This document shows positions 54,955 through 64,000 of a DNA stretch of 64,000 nucleotides, piece by piece; the stretch's first letter is position 1; every line of letters begins with the position of its first letter. Under the pieces are notes generated by a model. It was not told the origin of the DNA. It searched no databases and worked only from the letters and a program-made list of their open reading frames with translations. The stretch is from Bacteroidota bacterium (GTDB lineage Bacteria; Bacteroidota; Bacteroidia; Chitinophagales; Chitinophagaceae): positions 49,144-113,143 of the forward strand of contig CANGDH010000006.1 in NCBI GenBank assembly GCA_947452555.1. The letters are read 5' to 3'. Both the position numbers and the translations under genes were made by a program.

Positions 54955-56148
54955 ATGAGCAACCAACTAAATTCCAACGAATCCATCCAGTCCAAAAAGA
55001 AGAAAATTATCGTATTAGGCAGTGGCCCTAATCGTATTGGACAAGGGATTGAATTTGACTATTGTTGTGTACATGGATTACTAGCCGTGAAAGAAGCAGG
55101 TTACGAGGCCATTATGGTAAACTGTAATCCAGAGACCGTGTCTACCGACTTTGACATGGCCGACAAATTATATTTCGAACCCGTTTATTGGGAGCATCTT
55201 TGGGAGATCATTGAATTAGAGCAACCAGAAGGTGTGATTGTTCAATTAGGTGGTCAAACTGCATTAAAATTGGCTAAGCGTTTATCAGAGAGAGGCATAA
55301 AAATTATAGGAACTTCATTCGATAGTTTAGACATTGCAGAAGACAGAGGTCGTTTTAGTGATTTATTAAAAGAATTAAATATTCCTTATCCTGAATACGG
55401 TACCGCCTACACCGCAGACGAAGCGATCGAAGTAGCTAATATAGTAGGTTATCCAGTATTAGTAAGACCTAGTTATGTAATTGGTGGACAAAGAATGCGA
55501 ATCGTTATTAACGACGCAGAAGTAGAAACAGCAGTAGTAGGAATTTTAAAACATATCCCAGACAATAAAATCTTGATTGACCATTTCTTAGATCGTTGTC
55601 AAGAAGCAGAAGTAGATGCGATATTTGATGGTGAGAATTTTCACGTGATGGGCGTGATGGAACATATTGAGCCAGCAGGTATACATAGTGGAGACAGTAA
55701 TGCGGTATTACCGGCATTTAACTTAACACCATTGATTGTAGAGACCATGGAATTTTATAGCGAGAAAATTGCAAGAGCTTTAAATATTAGAGGATTAATC
55801 AATATACAGTTTGCTATTAAAGACGATAAAATATTTGTGATTGAAGCCAATCCAAGAGCATCAAGAACTACCCCATTCATTGCAAAAGCTTACCAAATCC
55901 CTTATTTAAATATCGCTACAAAAGTAATGTTAGGTGCAGCTAAATTAACTGACTTTGTAATGGAGAAAAAGCTAGACGGCTATGCGATTAAAGAGCCCGT
56001 ATTTAGTTTTGATAAATTCCCAGGCGTGAACAAAGAATTAGGCCCAGAGATGAAGAGTACAGGTGAAGCAATTCGCTTTATCAAAGACTTAAGAGACCCT
56101 TATTTTAGAACCTTGTACAAAGAGCGTTCTATGAACTTATCAAGATAA
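54955..56148 (+). CDS. carB: Free-standing C-terminal half of carbamoyl-phosphate synthase large subunit
   Basis: I chose the ATG at 54955 (MSNQLNSNES). The 397-residue product matches only the second ATP-grasp half of CarB: IIVLGSGPNRIGQGIEFDYCCVH, NCNPETVSTDFD, GVIVQLGGQTALKLA, VRPSYVIGGQRM and VIEANPRASRTTPF. A normal CarB is about 940-1070 residues. The N-terminal half is not upstream (umuC is there, 77 nt away), and the C-terminal MGS regulatory domain is also absent. This is either a split CarB with the other half elsewhere or a partial paralogue. A terminator follows. Confidence 0.88.
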   Translation: MSNQLNSNESIQSKKKKIIVLGSGPNRIGQGIEFDYCCVHGLLAVKEAGYEAIMVNCNPETVSTDFDMADKLYFEPVYWEHLWEIIELEQPEGVIVQLGGQTALKLAKRLSERGIKIIGTSFDSLDIAEDRGRFSDLLKELNIPYPEYGTAYTADEAIEVANIVGYPVLVRPSYVIGGQRMRIVINDAEVETAVVGILKHIPDNKILIDHFLDRCQEAEVDAIFDGENFHVMGVMEHIEPAGIHSGDSNAVLPAFNLTPLIVETMEFYSEKIARALNIRGLINIQFAIKDDKIFVIEANPRASRTTPFIAKAYQIPYLNIATKVMLGAAKLTDFVMEKKLDGYAIKEPVFSFDKFPGVNKELGPEMKSTGEAIRFIKDLRDPYFRTLYKERSMNLSR

Positions 56149-56189
56149 ATCAGCAGTCGTGATAGCGACTGATATAAAATAGTTATTAA

Positions 56190-56218
56190 AAAAGCCTCGA
56201 CAAAATCGAGGCTTTTTT
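56190..56218 (+). terminator. Rho-independent terminator after the carB half
   Basis: AAAAGCCTCGA pairs with TCGAGGCTTTT around CAAAA and ends in a T run; the flanking A run makes it usable in both directions, so it may also serve the convergent M28 peptidase gene. A smaller stem CAGTCG/CGACTG (56154-56171) lies just before it. Confidence 0.92.
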
Positions 56219-56279
56219 AATTTAGTGCTTTGTATTTGTAATAACTTGAAGCCCCTATATTTTATAAAGGAGAAATAAA

Positions 56280-57650
56280 TTAATTCACTCCATGTTGATC
56301 TACTAAATAAATAAAGGCTGCAATATTTACAGCGCCTAATAATAATTCACGCTTATTTACATTTTCAAATACATCTGTTTTAGCATGATGCACATCAAAA
56401 TAACGTTGACTGTCGGGAATCATACTTGACATAATAATAGTTTTATCATACCCAGTTAATGGCCCAATGTCTGCACCACCACCACCAGCAGTAACTTCCG
56501 TTCCATAAGGCTTTAATAAAGGCGTCCATGTTTGGAATCTCGCTAATTGCGCAGGAGAACAACTTACAGCAATTGATCTTGGCGTAAAACCACCTTCATC
56601 ACTTTCCAAAGCCAAAATATGTTTCTCCTTATTCAATTTTGCTAATTCAGCATATTTAGCACCACCCTTTCCTCCATTCTCTTCGTTTGCAAATAATACA
56701 AAACGAATAGTATGCTTAGGCTGATAGTTTAATGCTTTCATAGTACGTAGTATTTCCATAGTTTGTACAATACCCGCGCCATCATCATGTGCACCTTCAT
56801 TTACATCCCAACTATCTAAGTGACCACCAATAGTAATTATTTCTTCAGGATGTTCTGTACCCTTTAATTCAGCAACCACATTGTTCTCGTCTGCGTCTGG
56901 TAAAAAGTAACCATAGGTTTGCATTTGCACACGCACCGTTCCTTTTTTTGCTTGCGCATATAAAGCTTTTGCATCGTCAGGACCTAAAGCCACTGCAGGA
57001 ATTTTTGGCAAAGTTTCGTCATACACCATTGTACCCGTATGAGGTGCATTGTCTGGTGCAGAACTTAAAGAATGAATCATAATCCCTAGAGCACCATATT
57101 TAGCTACACGGCTAGCACCAGATCTTCTATAAATACCGGATGCACCATAAGCCCCAAATGTTTGGATTAAAGTAGGATCAAACTCACTATTAAAATATAC
57201 GATCTTCCCTTTTACTTCGTCTTTTCGTTTTTCTAATTCATTAAAATTAGCAACGGCTAAAACCTCGGCTTCTAATAAACCATTTGAGCCCATTGAATTT
57301 CCTAAAGCTAATACTTCTAATTTTTGAATAGTAGCTGCTCCGTTTACGCCAACAATGGCAGCAAAGTCCTTGCCGCCTCTTTGCCAACTAGGTGTTTTAC
57401 ATGGCTGCATAAAAACCTTATCGGGGTTAAATGCTTCCATATTACGCTTACCCCAAATAGCTGCATTTTGTTGTTGAGGAGAACCCGCCAAACGGCCTCC
57501 TATTTTCTTTGTTAATTCTCTTAACAAATCATATGCTTTACCATTTGTCATTATCTCGTCCGCCATTTTTTTGATGGTTACACTGTCTTGATTCACTTGA
57601 GCTTGAGCCATAAAAGGCATACAAAAAAGGAATAGAAAAAATTTACGCAT
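56280..57650 (-). CDS. Exported M28-family zinc aminopeptidase
   Basis: The 456-residue protein has a signal peptide (MAQAQV), a PA-type insert (about 120-240) and an M28 catalytic domain with zinc ligands in GGHLDSWD, HDDGAG, NEENGG, ESDEGG and DVHHAKTD. It is likely a periplasmic or secreted peptidase for amino acid scavenging, of the glutamate carboxypeptidase/aminopeptidase type. Divergent from bshA. Confidence 0.93.
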   Translation of the reverse strand: MRKFFLFLFCMPFMAQAQVNQDSVTIKKMADEIMTNGKAYDLLRELTKKIGGRLAGSPQQQNAAIWGKRNMEAFNPDKVFMQPCKTPSWQRGGKDFAAIVGVNGAATIQKLEVLALGNSMGSNGLLEAEVLAVANFNELEKRKDEVKGKIVYFNSEFDPTLIQTFGAYGASGIYRRSGASRVAKYGALGIMIHSLSSAPDNAPHTGTMVYDETLPKIPAVALGPDDAKALYAQAKKGTVRVQMQTYGYFLPDADENNVVAELKGTEHPEEIITIGGHLDSWDVNEGAHDDGAGIVQTMEILRTMKALNYQPKHTIRFVLFANEENGGKGGAKYAELAKLNKEKHILALESDEGGFTPRSIAVSCSPAQLARFQTWTPLLKPYGTEVTAGGGGADIGPLTGYDKTIIMSSMIPDSQRYFDVHHAKTDVFENVNKRELLLGAVNIAAFIYLVDQHGVN

Positions 57651-57739
57651 AGCGGCTATTTTACGTTTATAATATTTCTTAAATATAATTAAACTTTGTT
57701 GATTATTTAGTTGTTATTTGCATATACAACATAAGTAAA

Positions 57740-58876
57740 ATGAAGATTGGAATTGTTTGTTATCCCACATTTGGTGGTAGTGGCGTTTTGGCAACTGAAT
57801 TGGGTAAGGCCTTAGCAGAAAAAGGTCATGAGATACATTTTATTACCTACCAACAACCTGTTCGTTTAAATGGCTTTCATGCTAATATATTTTACCATGA
57901 AGTGCGCGTTCCTTCCTATCCATTATTCGACTACCCTCCTTATGAATTAGCTTTAGCAAGTACCATGGTAGACGTGATTTTAAATCATGATTTGGATTTA
58001 ATACACGCGCATTATGCCATCCCTCATGCATCTGCTGCGTATACTGCAAAACAAATTGTCAAGCAAAAAACAGGCCGCTCTGTTCCTGTAATTACAACAC
58101 TACATGGTACCGATATTACTTTAGTAGGTCGTGACAAAACTTATGAGCCCGTAGTCACTTTTTCTATTAACGAAAGTGATGCCATCACAGCAGTGTCAGA
58201 AAACTTAAAGCAAGAAACTTTAAAGCATTTTGATATTCGTAAAAACATACAAGTCATTAATAACTTTGTGGACTTACACCGTTACGATAAAAAACCAGTG
58301 GCCGCCTTTAGACAAGTCATTGCACCGCATAAAGAAAAAATAATTGTGCATGCGTCTAACTTTAGAAAGTTAAAAAGAATTGATAATGTAATGGAGATAT
58401 TCAAAAATATTCATGCCGCACTCCCTGCTAAATTATTAATGGTGGGAGACGGACCAGAACGCCCAATTGCAGAGGACTTAGCAAGACAATATGGCATTGA
58501 AGCAGACGTTCGTTTTTTAGGTAAGCAAGAACAAATGGAAGAAATATTAGCGGTAAGCGATTTGTTTTTACTGCCGTCAGAATATGAAAGTTTTGGCTTG
58601 GCTGCCTTGGAAGCAATGGCGGCAAGCACGGTAGTAATAAGCTCGGACGCGGGTGGTTTAGCAGAAGTCAATATTGACGGGGTTACTGGATATACTGCTC
58701 CTGTTGGAGATGTAGCTACCATGAGTAAACGAGCTATTGAAATACTACAGGACGAGGCTAAATTGAAAACCTTTAAGCAGAATGCATTGAAGCAAGCAGG
58801 CTTGTTTGACATTCATCATGTGATACCTGTTTACGAAGCTTTATACAGACAATATTGCAGAACAGGAGATTGTTGA
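57740..58876 (+). CDS. bshA: N-acetyl-alpha-D-glucosaminyl L-malate synthase (bacillithiol synthesis)
   Basis: The 378-residue GT4 glycosyltransferase starts MKIGIVCYPTFGGSGVLATELG and has HAHYAIPHASAAYTAKQI, TTLHGTDITLVG, SNFRKLKRIDNV, VGDGPERP and LLPSEYESFGLAALEAMA, the BshA pattern. It makes the first intermediate of bacillithiol, the main low-molecular-weight thiol in many Bacteroidota. No bshB/bshC in the window. Confidence 0.93.
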   Translation: MKIGIVCYPTFGGSGVLATELGKALAEKGHEIHFITYQQPVRLNGFHANIFYHEVRVPSYPLFDYPPYELALASTMVDVILNHDLDLIHAHYAIPHASAAYTAKQIVKQKTGRSVPVITTLHGTDITLVGRDKTYEPVVTFSINESDAITAVSENLKQETLKHFDIRKNIQVINNFVDLHRYDKKPVAAFRQVIAPHKEKIIVHASNFRKLKRIDNVMEIFKNIHAALPAKLLMVGDGPERPIAEDLARQYGIEADVRFLGKQEQMEEILAVSDLFLLPSEYESFGLAALEAMAASTVVISSDAGGLAEVNIDGVTGYTAPVGDVATMSKRAIEILQDEAKLKTFKQNALKQAGLFDIHHVIPVYEALYRQYCRTGDC

Positions 58877-58913
58877 TATTGATTTAGAGTAGAAAATTGT
58901 TATTACCCCATTC

Positions 58914-60107
58914 TTAAATTGACTGATTAATACTATCCTTTATTTTTTGAATAGCCATTTCCAATTCTTCCATAGTAATGCATAAGGGCGGTGCAATTCT
59001 AATTCTATCTTCTGCAAATAAGAACCAATCGGTTATGATACCATCGGCCACACAAGCAGCTGCAATTTTTTTTGCAAGTGCTGCTGAACTAAACTGCAAA
59101 GACATCCACAAACCTTTATGATTTCTTTGTTGAATAGCGGGGTGCACCATATGGTCCAGTAAATATTTTTCTTTCGCAGCTACTTCTTGAATCCAACCTG
59201 AATTTTGCAATACCTGAAGTGCCGCATATCCTGCAGCACAGGAAACTGGATTACCTCCAAATGTAGTGATATGGCCTAGTACAGGACTTTCGGTTAGTGT
59301 TCCCATCATTTTAGTATCTGAAATAAATGCACCTAATGGCAAACCTCCACCTAGCGCTTTCCCAACTAATAAAATGTCTGGGTTAATTCCATATTGTTCA
59401 AAAGCAAATAAAGTTCCGGTACGACCAAATCCAGATTGGATTTCGTCCACAATTAAAAGTGCACATAAACTATCGCATTTTAATCTCAATGCTTGTATCC
59501 ATTCTTTATTAGCAGGAGTAATACCAGTTTCTGCTTGCACCAATTCTACTAAAACACAAGCAACGGTATAGTCAAGTAATTCAAGGTCTTCAAAGTTATT
59601 ATAACGCAAATGTAAAATATCGGGCAACAGTGGTCTGAAAGCTGTTTTAAAATATTCGTCTCCCATAACACTTAAAGCACCTTGGGTACTTCCATGATAA
59701 GCCCCTTCAAATGCTACTATCTTAGTTCGTCTAGTTACACGCTTTGCTAATTTCATAGCACCCTCAGTAGCTTCTGCCCCACTATTCGTAAAATACACCG
59801 ATTGTAAATTACTTGGCAACAACGCAGTGAGTGTGCTTGCATAGTTTACTTGTGGTGCTTGTACAAATTCACCATACACTATAACATGCATGTATTGCGC
59901 AACTTGCTCCTGTATTGCTTTGATGACGTCTGGATGACTATGTCCAATATTACAAACACTAAAGCCGGCAATCATGTCCACAAATGCTTTACCATTCACA
60001 TCATGAATGTAAATCCCTTTTGCACTAGCTACTTCTATGCCAATGGGCTTTTCTGAAGTTTGTGCGAGATGCTGGAAAAAAAGTTGCCTATTGTTTATTC
60101 TTGACAT
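58914..60107 (-). CDS. Class III (ornithine/acetylornithine-type) aminotransferase
   Basis: The 397-residue PLP enzyme has YFTNSGAEATEGAMKLA, AFEGAYHGST, LLIVDEIQSGFGRTG and the Schiff-base Lys in LLVGKALGGGLPLGAF. The exact substrate is not clear; it resembles the general aspartate aminotransferase family class III members. It starts 34 nt from the divergent carbonic anhydrase gene. Confidence 0.88.
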   Translation of the reverse strand: MSRINNRQLFFQHLAQTSEKPIGIEVASAKGIYIHDVNGKAFVDMIAGFSVCNIGHSHPDVIKAIQEQVAQYMHVIVYGEFVQAPQVNYASTLTALLPSNLQSVYFTNSGAEATEGAMKLAKRVTRRTKIVAFEGAYHGSTQGALSVMGDEYFKTAFRPLLPDILHLRYNNFEDLELLDYTVACVLVELVQAETGITPANKEWIQALRLKCDSLCALLIVDEIQSGFGRTGTLFAFEQYGINPDILLVGKALGGGLPLGAFISDTKMMGTLTESPVLGHITTFGGNPVSCAAGYAALQVLQNSGWIQEVAAKEKYLLDHMVHPAIQQRNHKGLWMSLQFSSAALAKKIAAACVADGIITDWFLFAEDRIRIAPPLCITMEELEMAIQKIKDSINQSI

Positions 60108-60141
60108 TACTAGTAAATTGCATTACAAAAGTCGCATTTTT

Positions 60142-60678
60142 ATGGCAACCATACTAGCAGTTCAAGGAAAACATCCTCAATTTGGTGAAAATTGTTTTAT
60201 CGCACCCAATGCCACTATAGTTGGTGAAGTCAATATGGGCGACGATTGCTCTATTTGGTTCAATGCAGTGATTCGAGGTGACGTCCATTTTATCAAAATG
60301 GGAAATAAAGTAAATGTGCAGGACGGTGCTATCATTCATTGTACTTATCAAAAACATCCTACCACCATTGGAAATAATGTTTCCATAGGACATAATGCCA
60401 TGGTGCATGGTTGTACTATTCACGACAATGTATTAATTGGAATGGGTAGTATTGTTATGGATGCTTGCGTAGTGCATTCCAATGCTATTATTGCTGCAGG
60501 CGCCGTTGTATTAGAAGGTACTATTGTGGAAGCTGGAAGTATTTACGCAGGCGTACCCGCTAAAAAAGTAAAAATGGTTTCAGAGGAATTAATACATGGT
60601 GAGATAAATCGCATATCCAATAATTATGTGAAATACGCATCTTGGTTTAGCGAAAATAACGACGCTCCAAAAAAATAA
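60142..60678 (+). CDS. Gamma-carbonic anhydrase-like hexapeptide-repeat protein
   Basis: I chose the ATG at 60142 (MATILAVQGKHPQFGENCFIAPNA), since the longer frame would run into the divergent gene. The 178-residue product is a left-handed beta helix with WFNAVIRGDVHFIKMG, NVQDGAIIHC, IGHNAMVHGC and IYAGVPAKKV. The three metal-binding His of gamma-CA (in IIHC, IGHNAMVHG) are present. Called YrdA/PaaY-like in other species. Confidence 0.9.
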   Translation: MATILAVQGKHPQFGENCFIAPNATIVGEVNMGDDCSIWFNAVIRGDVHFIKMGNKVNVQDGAIIHCTYQKHPTTIGNNVSIGHNAMVHGCTIHDNVLIGMGSIVMDACVVHSNAIIAAGAVVLEGTIVEAGSIYAGVPAKKVKMVSEELIHGEINRISNNYVKYASWFSENNDAPKK

Positions 60679-60723
60679 AATTTACAAGAATTAATGAAAT
60701 TAAAAACTTTATTAATGTGGCAA

Positions 60724-61650
60724 TTAGTATTTGAATGTTTCAATGCCATGCCATAAATCTACATAGCTAAAAAAACGGGCTTCTGAAATAATTCCTTTTT
60801 CAACGGATGCTTTTACAGCACATCCTGGCTCATTAATATGCTGACAATTATTAAATTGACAACCATGCATTTTAGCGCGCATTTCTGGAAAATATTGTGC
60901 TAATTCTTCTTTTTCCATATTGGCCAAACCCAACTCCCGCATACCTGGCGTGTCTATTACCGAACCGCCTGTTGGCAAATCATACATTTGCGCAAAGGTT
61001 GTAGTATGCATCCCTTTTCCACTCCAGTCACTTACTTCCTGTGTATTAATATCCAAGTCTGGAAATAAATAATTTATAAAGGAAGATTTTCCTACACCAC
61101 TATGACCACTCACTAATGTGGTCTTGTTTTTTATGACTTCATGTATTGGATCTAAACCAGTTTTATTTTCAATACTAATTAAAAAAACCTGGTAGCCAAT
61201 GGCTTCATACATTTCTTTCATGGTCTCGTACACTTCCATTTCATGCTCTCCATAAATATCAGATTTATTAAAAACGATAACGGCAGGAATATGAAAAGCT
61301 TCACAAGAAATTAAAAACCGGTCAATAAACCCTTGGGATGTTTTTGGAGACTTTAGAGTAGCCAACAAAATAGATTGATCCAAATTGGAAGCTATGATAT
61401 GCTGCTGCCTTTTATTATGAGGGGATTGCCTTGCCACATAGTTATGTCGATCTAAAATGGTATTAATCATGACCGATTTCTGGTCAGCATCCTCCAGCTC
61501 ATATTCCACCCAGTCCCCAACCGCGATTGGGTTGGTAGAAGACCGATTGTCTAGCTTTACGATCCCTTTAATGCGTGCTTGATAAAACACGCCCTCCTCG
61601 GATTTGATCGAGTACCAGCTACCTGTAGATTTATAGACCCTTGCTCTCAT
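60724..61650 (-). CDS. rsgA: Ribosome small-subunit-dependent GTPase A
   Basis: The 308-residue circularly permuted GTPase has an N-terminal OB fold, then G4 (VFNKSD), G1 (GHSGVGKSSFINYL) and G3 (DTPGMRELG) in the permuted order, and a C-terminal zinc site (CQFNNCQHINEPGC). It aids late 30S maturation. The start lies 40 nt from the divergent ubiE ATG. Confidence 0.96.
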   Translation of the reverse strand: MRARVYKSTGSWYSIKSEEGVFYQARIKGIVKLDNRSSTNPIAVGDWVEYELEDADQKSVMINTILDRHNYVARQSPHNKRQQHIIASNLDQSILLATLKSPKTSQGFIDRFLISCEAFHIPAVIVFNKSDIYGEHEMEVYETMKEMYEAIGYQVFLISIENKTGLDPIHEVIKNKTTLVSGHSGVGKSSFINYLFPDLDINTQEVSDWSGKGMHTTTFAQMYDLPTGGSVIDTPGMRELGLANMEKEELAQYFPEMRAKMHGCQFNNCQHINEPGCAVKASVEKGIISEARFFSYVDLWHGIETFKY

Positions 61651-61690
61651 GCACTGCGAAGATAACCCACAAAATCAATATCTTTGCTTC

Positions 61691-62434
61691 ATGAGCCAAT
61701 TCGCCCACGATAAAATAGTTCCATATAGCAAAAGCAATGCTGATAAAAAGGAACAAGTTGCTAGTATGTTTGATTCTATTGCCAAAAAGTATGACTTTTT
61801 GAACCGTTTTTTAAGCCTAGGAATTGATCAAGGTTGGAGAAAAAAAGCAATTGCCTACTTAAGTGATAAAAAAATCAATCACCTTTTAGATGTTGCTACA
61901 GGAACTGCCGACATGTCTTTAATGGCTTATAAACAAATTCACCCTTGTAAAATTACTGGGATAGATATTTCAGAAGGCATGATGCAATATGGTCGTATTA
62001 AAATTGCGCAAAAAAAATTAGACGACACAATTACTTTATCGACAGGAGACAGTACTGCAATTCCTTTTGAAGACAATACATTTGACGGCGCCATGGTGGC
62101 ATTTGGAGTTCGCAACTTTGCAGACCTTGAAAAAGGGCTTTCTGAAATTTATAGAGTTTTACAACCTGAAAGTAAATTGGTAGTATTAGAATTTTCACAG
62201 CCAACAAGTATTTGGTTTAAACCCATATATACCTTGTACATGAAATGGATCACGCCAACTATTGGAAAATTATTCTCCGGAAACAAGGATGCTTATGCCT
62301 ACTTGAACGAGAGTGTAATAGCATTCCCCGAAGGTGCTAACTTTATAGCAGTATTTGAAAAAGCAGGATTTCAAAAAGTTAAACAACAAAAATTAAGCCT
62401 AGGCATATGCAGTATTTATGTAGGAAGCAAATAG
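61691..62434 (+). CDS. ubiE: Demethylmenaquinone methyltransferase
   Basis: I chose ATG 61691 (MSQFAHDKIVPYSKS). The 247-residue SAM methyltransferase has VASMFDSIAKKYDFLNRFLSLGID, LLDVATGTADMS, FGVRNFADLEKGLSEIYRVL and VVLEFSQP. It makes menaquinone, the quinone expected to be used by the complex I here. TATCTTTG at 61679-61686 fits a -7 element but would make the transcript start almost at the ATG. It overlaps porT by 28 nt. Confidence 0.95.
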   Translation: MSQFAHDKIVPYSKSNADKKEQVASMFDSIAKKYDFLNRFLSLGIDQGWRKKAIAYLSDKKINHLLDVATGTADMSLMAYKQIHPCKITGIDISEGMMQYGRIKIAQKKLDDTITLSTGDSTAIPFEDNTFDGAMVAFGVRNFADLEKGLSEIYRVLQPESKLVVLEFSQPTSIWFKPIYTLYMKWITPTIGKLFSGNKDAYAYLNESVIAFPEGANFIAVFEKAGFQKVKQQKLSLGICSIYVGSK

Positions 62435-63186
62435 TTATTGGATTCATATTAATTTGCCTTTGCACTCAACTAAATGCGCAAAGGGGCGAGGTATTTCAAC
62501 CCGACCATGAATATGAAAAATTCTGGATGGGCATTTCAATTGGAGGCATTAAAAGCTTTTATGATTATGACAGGAATAAAGCTTTTATTCCTAAATTTAT
62601 TTCAGCAAAGCAAGTTGATTCTATTTTTTACAATGCTACCCCTATGTTCAACATGGGTCTTTCTGCAACCTTAAGATTAAAAGGTAGATTATTACTTCGA
62701 GCTAATCCCATGTTAATTCTTGGAACACCCGCCATTGACAAATATTATTTAAAAGGTGACCCTACAACTGTTTATAGTTTATATAGTAATTCTAGTATCA
62801 TCCATGTTCCAGTTGCCTTGAAATTTGAATCTCAACGTTATGATTTATTCAACAACAGAGACATGATGCGACATTATGTATTTATAGGCAGTAAATTTGA
62901 TTATGATTTTAGTAATAGTACTGTCACTATAAAAAATAACAGTAACCCAGGCAAAGGGACCATTTCCAAAACTATGCTAAACAAAATGGACCTTGGGTAT
63001 GAATTGGGGCTAGGATTAAGTTTTATACTACGTTATGCGACCATATCTCCAGAGGTAAAATTTAGTTATGGTGTTTTTGACTTAAAAAAACCAAGTACCA
63101 CTACAAATGGAGTACCTGTTATTTTAAAAAGCTTAGATAAAGTGACTAGTAACTATATATATTTCACTATTCATATTGAAAACTAA
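62407..63186 (+). CDS. porT: PorT-like outer membrane protein, type IX secretion
   Basis: The 259-residue product has a signal peptide (QLNAQR) and a small beta barrel of the PorT family: FWMGISIGGIKSFYDYDRNK, NMGLSATLRLKGRLLLRANP, IHVPVALKFESQR, LGYELGLGLSFI and a terminal YIYFTIHIEN. In Bacteroidota porT commonly sits directly after ubiE, as here. PorT is needed for T9SS export, which agrees with the T9SS-sorted protein in the left-hand operon. Confidence 0.85.
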   Translation: MQYLCRKQIVIGFILICLCTQLNAQRGEVFQPDHEYEKFWMGISIGGIKSFYDYDRNKAFIPKFISAKQVDSIFYNATPMFNMGLSATLRLKGRLLLRANPMLILGTPAIDKYYLKGDPTTVYSLYSNSSIIHVPVALKFESQRYDLFNNRDMMRHYVFIGSKFDYDFSNSTVTIKNNSNPGKGTISKTMLNKMDLGYELGLGLSFILRYATISPEVKFSYGVFDLKKPSTTTNGVPVILKSLDKVTSNYIYFTIHIEN

Positions 63187-63191
63187 TTATT

Positions 63192-64000
63192 ATGAAAAGC
63201 TATTTAATCAGAAACGTTCAAATTGTAAATGAAGGTAAAACACAGGTTAGTGACTTACTTATTAAAAATGGGCGTATTGAAAAAATAGCAATTAATATTA
63301 GCGTTGATTATAAAGTAGAAGAAATAGACGCTACTGGACTTTTTTTATTACCAGGTGCGATTGACGACCAAGTTCATTTTAGAGAACCCGGACTTACACA
63401 TAAAGCAACTATCTATACCGAGGCAAAAGCAGCAGTAGCAGGAGGGGTGACTAGTTTTATGGAAATGCCAAACACTAATCCGCCTGTATTTACACAGGAA
63501 TTATTAGAAGCTAAATATGCTATTGGCGCTCAGCATTCCTTAGCGAATTATTCTTTTTTCATGGGAACCTCTCAAGAAAATTTAGAAGAAGTATTAAAAA
63601 CAAATGACAAAAAAAATGAGGTTTGTGGCGTAAAAATATTTATGGGATCGTCAACTGGGAATTTACTTGTTGACAATCCGTTAATTTTAGAAAATATTTT
63701 TAGCCGTTCTGAACTATTAATTGCCACACACTGTGAAGAAGAAGCCATTATAAAAAGAAATAAAGCCGCATTAGAATCTGTTAAAAAAGTATTAGAACCT
63801 TCTGACCATCCTATTATAAGAGATGAAGAAGCATGCTTTGAGTCTTCTTTTAAAGCCATTCAATTGGCTAAAAAATTTGATGCTCGCTTACATATTCTTC
63901 ATATAAGTACTGCTAAAGAATTACAACTATTTTCAAACTTAAGACCTTTAGCAGACAAAAGAATAACTGCAGAAGTTTGTGTACACCATTTGCATTTTAC
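63192..64000 (+). CDS. pyrC: Dihydroorotase, N-terminal part (cut by window edge)
   Basis: ATG 63192 opens a frame through the window end (269 residues seen): LLIKNGRIEKI, LFLLPGAIDDQVHFREPGLTH, AAVAGGVTSFMEMPNTNPP, VKIFMGSSTGNL (the usual carbamylated-Lys position), ATHCEEE and LHILHISTAKEL. The first metal His of the usual HxH is Gln (DDQVH), which as far as I recall is normal for the Bacteroidota branch. Pyrimidine synthesis; starts 5 nt after porT. Confidence 0.93.
   Translation, partial: MKSYLIRNVQIVNEGKTQVSDLLIKNGRIEKIAINISVDYKVEEIDATGLFLLPGAIDDQVHFREPGLTHKATIYTEAKAAVAGGVTSFMEMPNTNPPVFTQELLEAKYAIGAQHSLANYSFFMGTSQENLEEVLKTNDKKNEVCGVKIFMGSSTGNLLVDNPLILENIFSRSELLIATHCEEEAIIKRNKAALESVKKVLEPSDHPIIRDEEACFESSFKAIQLAKKFDARLHILHISTAKELQLFSNLRPLADKRITAEVCVHHLHF

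Noticed and set aside
63192..64000. Dihydroorotase with a missing metal-binding His (DDQVH in place of D-x-HxH)
   Set aside because: As far as I recall the DDQVHFREPG form is usual for Bacteroidota dihydroorotases, so it is a lineage trait and not a defect.

Overview
The window looks like chromosome of a low-GC member of the Bacteroidota, most likely the Chitinophagales/Chitinophagaceae side (inference). Supporting signs are a type IX secretion (T9SS) C-terminal sorting domain, a PorT-like gene directly after the menaquinone methyltransferase gene, several TonB-dependent receptors, bacillithiol synthesis (BshA), -7 elements of the TAnnTTTG type, few Shine-Dalgarno sites, and a CrtB/CrtI/CrtY/CrtZ carotenoid set. 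No integrase, transposase, rRNA or CRISPR array was found. One tRNA, Arg(CCG), is present.

Layout. 1-1.4 kb (minus): a cut-off TonB-dependent receptor and a small partner gene. 1.5-14.7 kb (minus): one tightly packed operon of exported surface proteins. It holds an outer-membrane barrel, a lipoprotein, a T9SS-sorted protein, a 1871-residue tail-fibre-like/YadA-head-like fibre, an orphan LuxR-type DNA-binding protein, a separate S74-type fibre chaperone, a C-type lectin/discoidin/LamG protein, a PA14/LamG protein, two small 'TGIGTT' proteins and a decayed third one. 14.9-20.2 kb: a membrane AraC regulator divergent from a TonB-dependent receptor, a universal stress protein and a D15-like barrel. 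20.7-34.5 kb (plus): an 11-subunit complex I (nuoABCDHIJKLMN, no nuoEFG), an unknown 112-residue protein, then pyruvate:ferredoxin/flavodoxin oxidoreductase. 34.5-36.1 kb: an SDR and a FrnE/DsbA-like protein. 36.1-41.8 kb (minus): B12-type CarH/LitR photoreceptor regulator, ECF sigma factor, crtI, crtB, crtZ, crtY, tRNA-Arg. 41.9-44.5 kb (minus): rfbB, rfbC, rfbA without rfbD. 44.6-47.9 kb: a membrane acyltransferase, and a MurU-like nucleotidyltransferase with an AmgK-like kinase fused to a RapZ C-terminal domain (peptidoglycan sugar recycling). 48-52.9 kb: TonB-dependent receptor, exported DUF62 protein, Rieske oxygenase. 53.1-56.2 kb: UmuD-like and UmuC, then a free-standing C-terminal half of CarB. 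56.3-64 kb: M28 peptidase, bshA, class III aminotransferase, gamma-carbonic anhydrase, rsgA, ubiE/menG, porT and the start of pyrC.

How the parts fit. The most suggestive energy block is complex I lacking its NADH module beside a PFOR, which points to reduced ferredoxin or flavodoxin as electron donor. The carotenoid block carries its own probable light/B12 switch. The left-hand operon builds a carbohydrate-binding cell-surface fibre system. The UmuD homologue appears to lack both catalytic residues of its self-cleaving protease, which is the most surprising single-gene observation. Family assignments come from reading motifs by eye; no database search was run.
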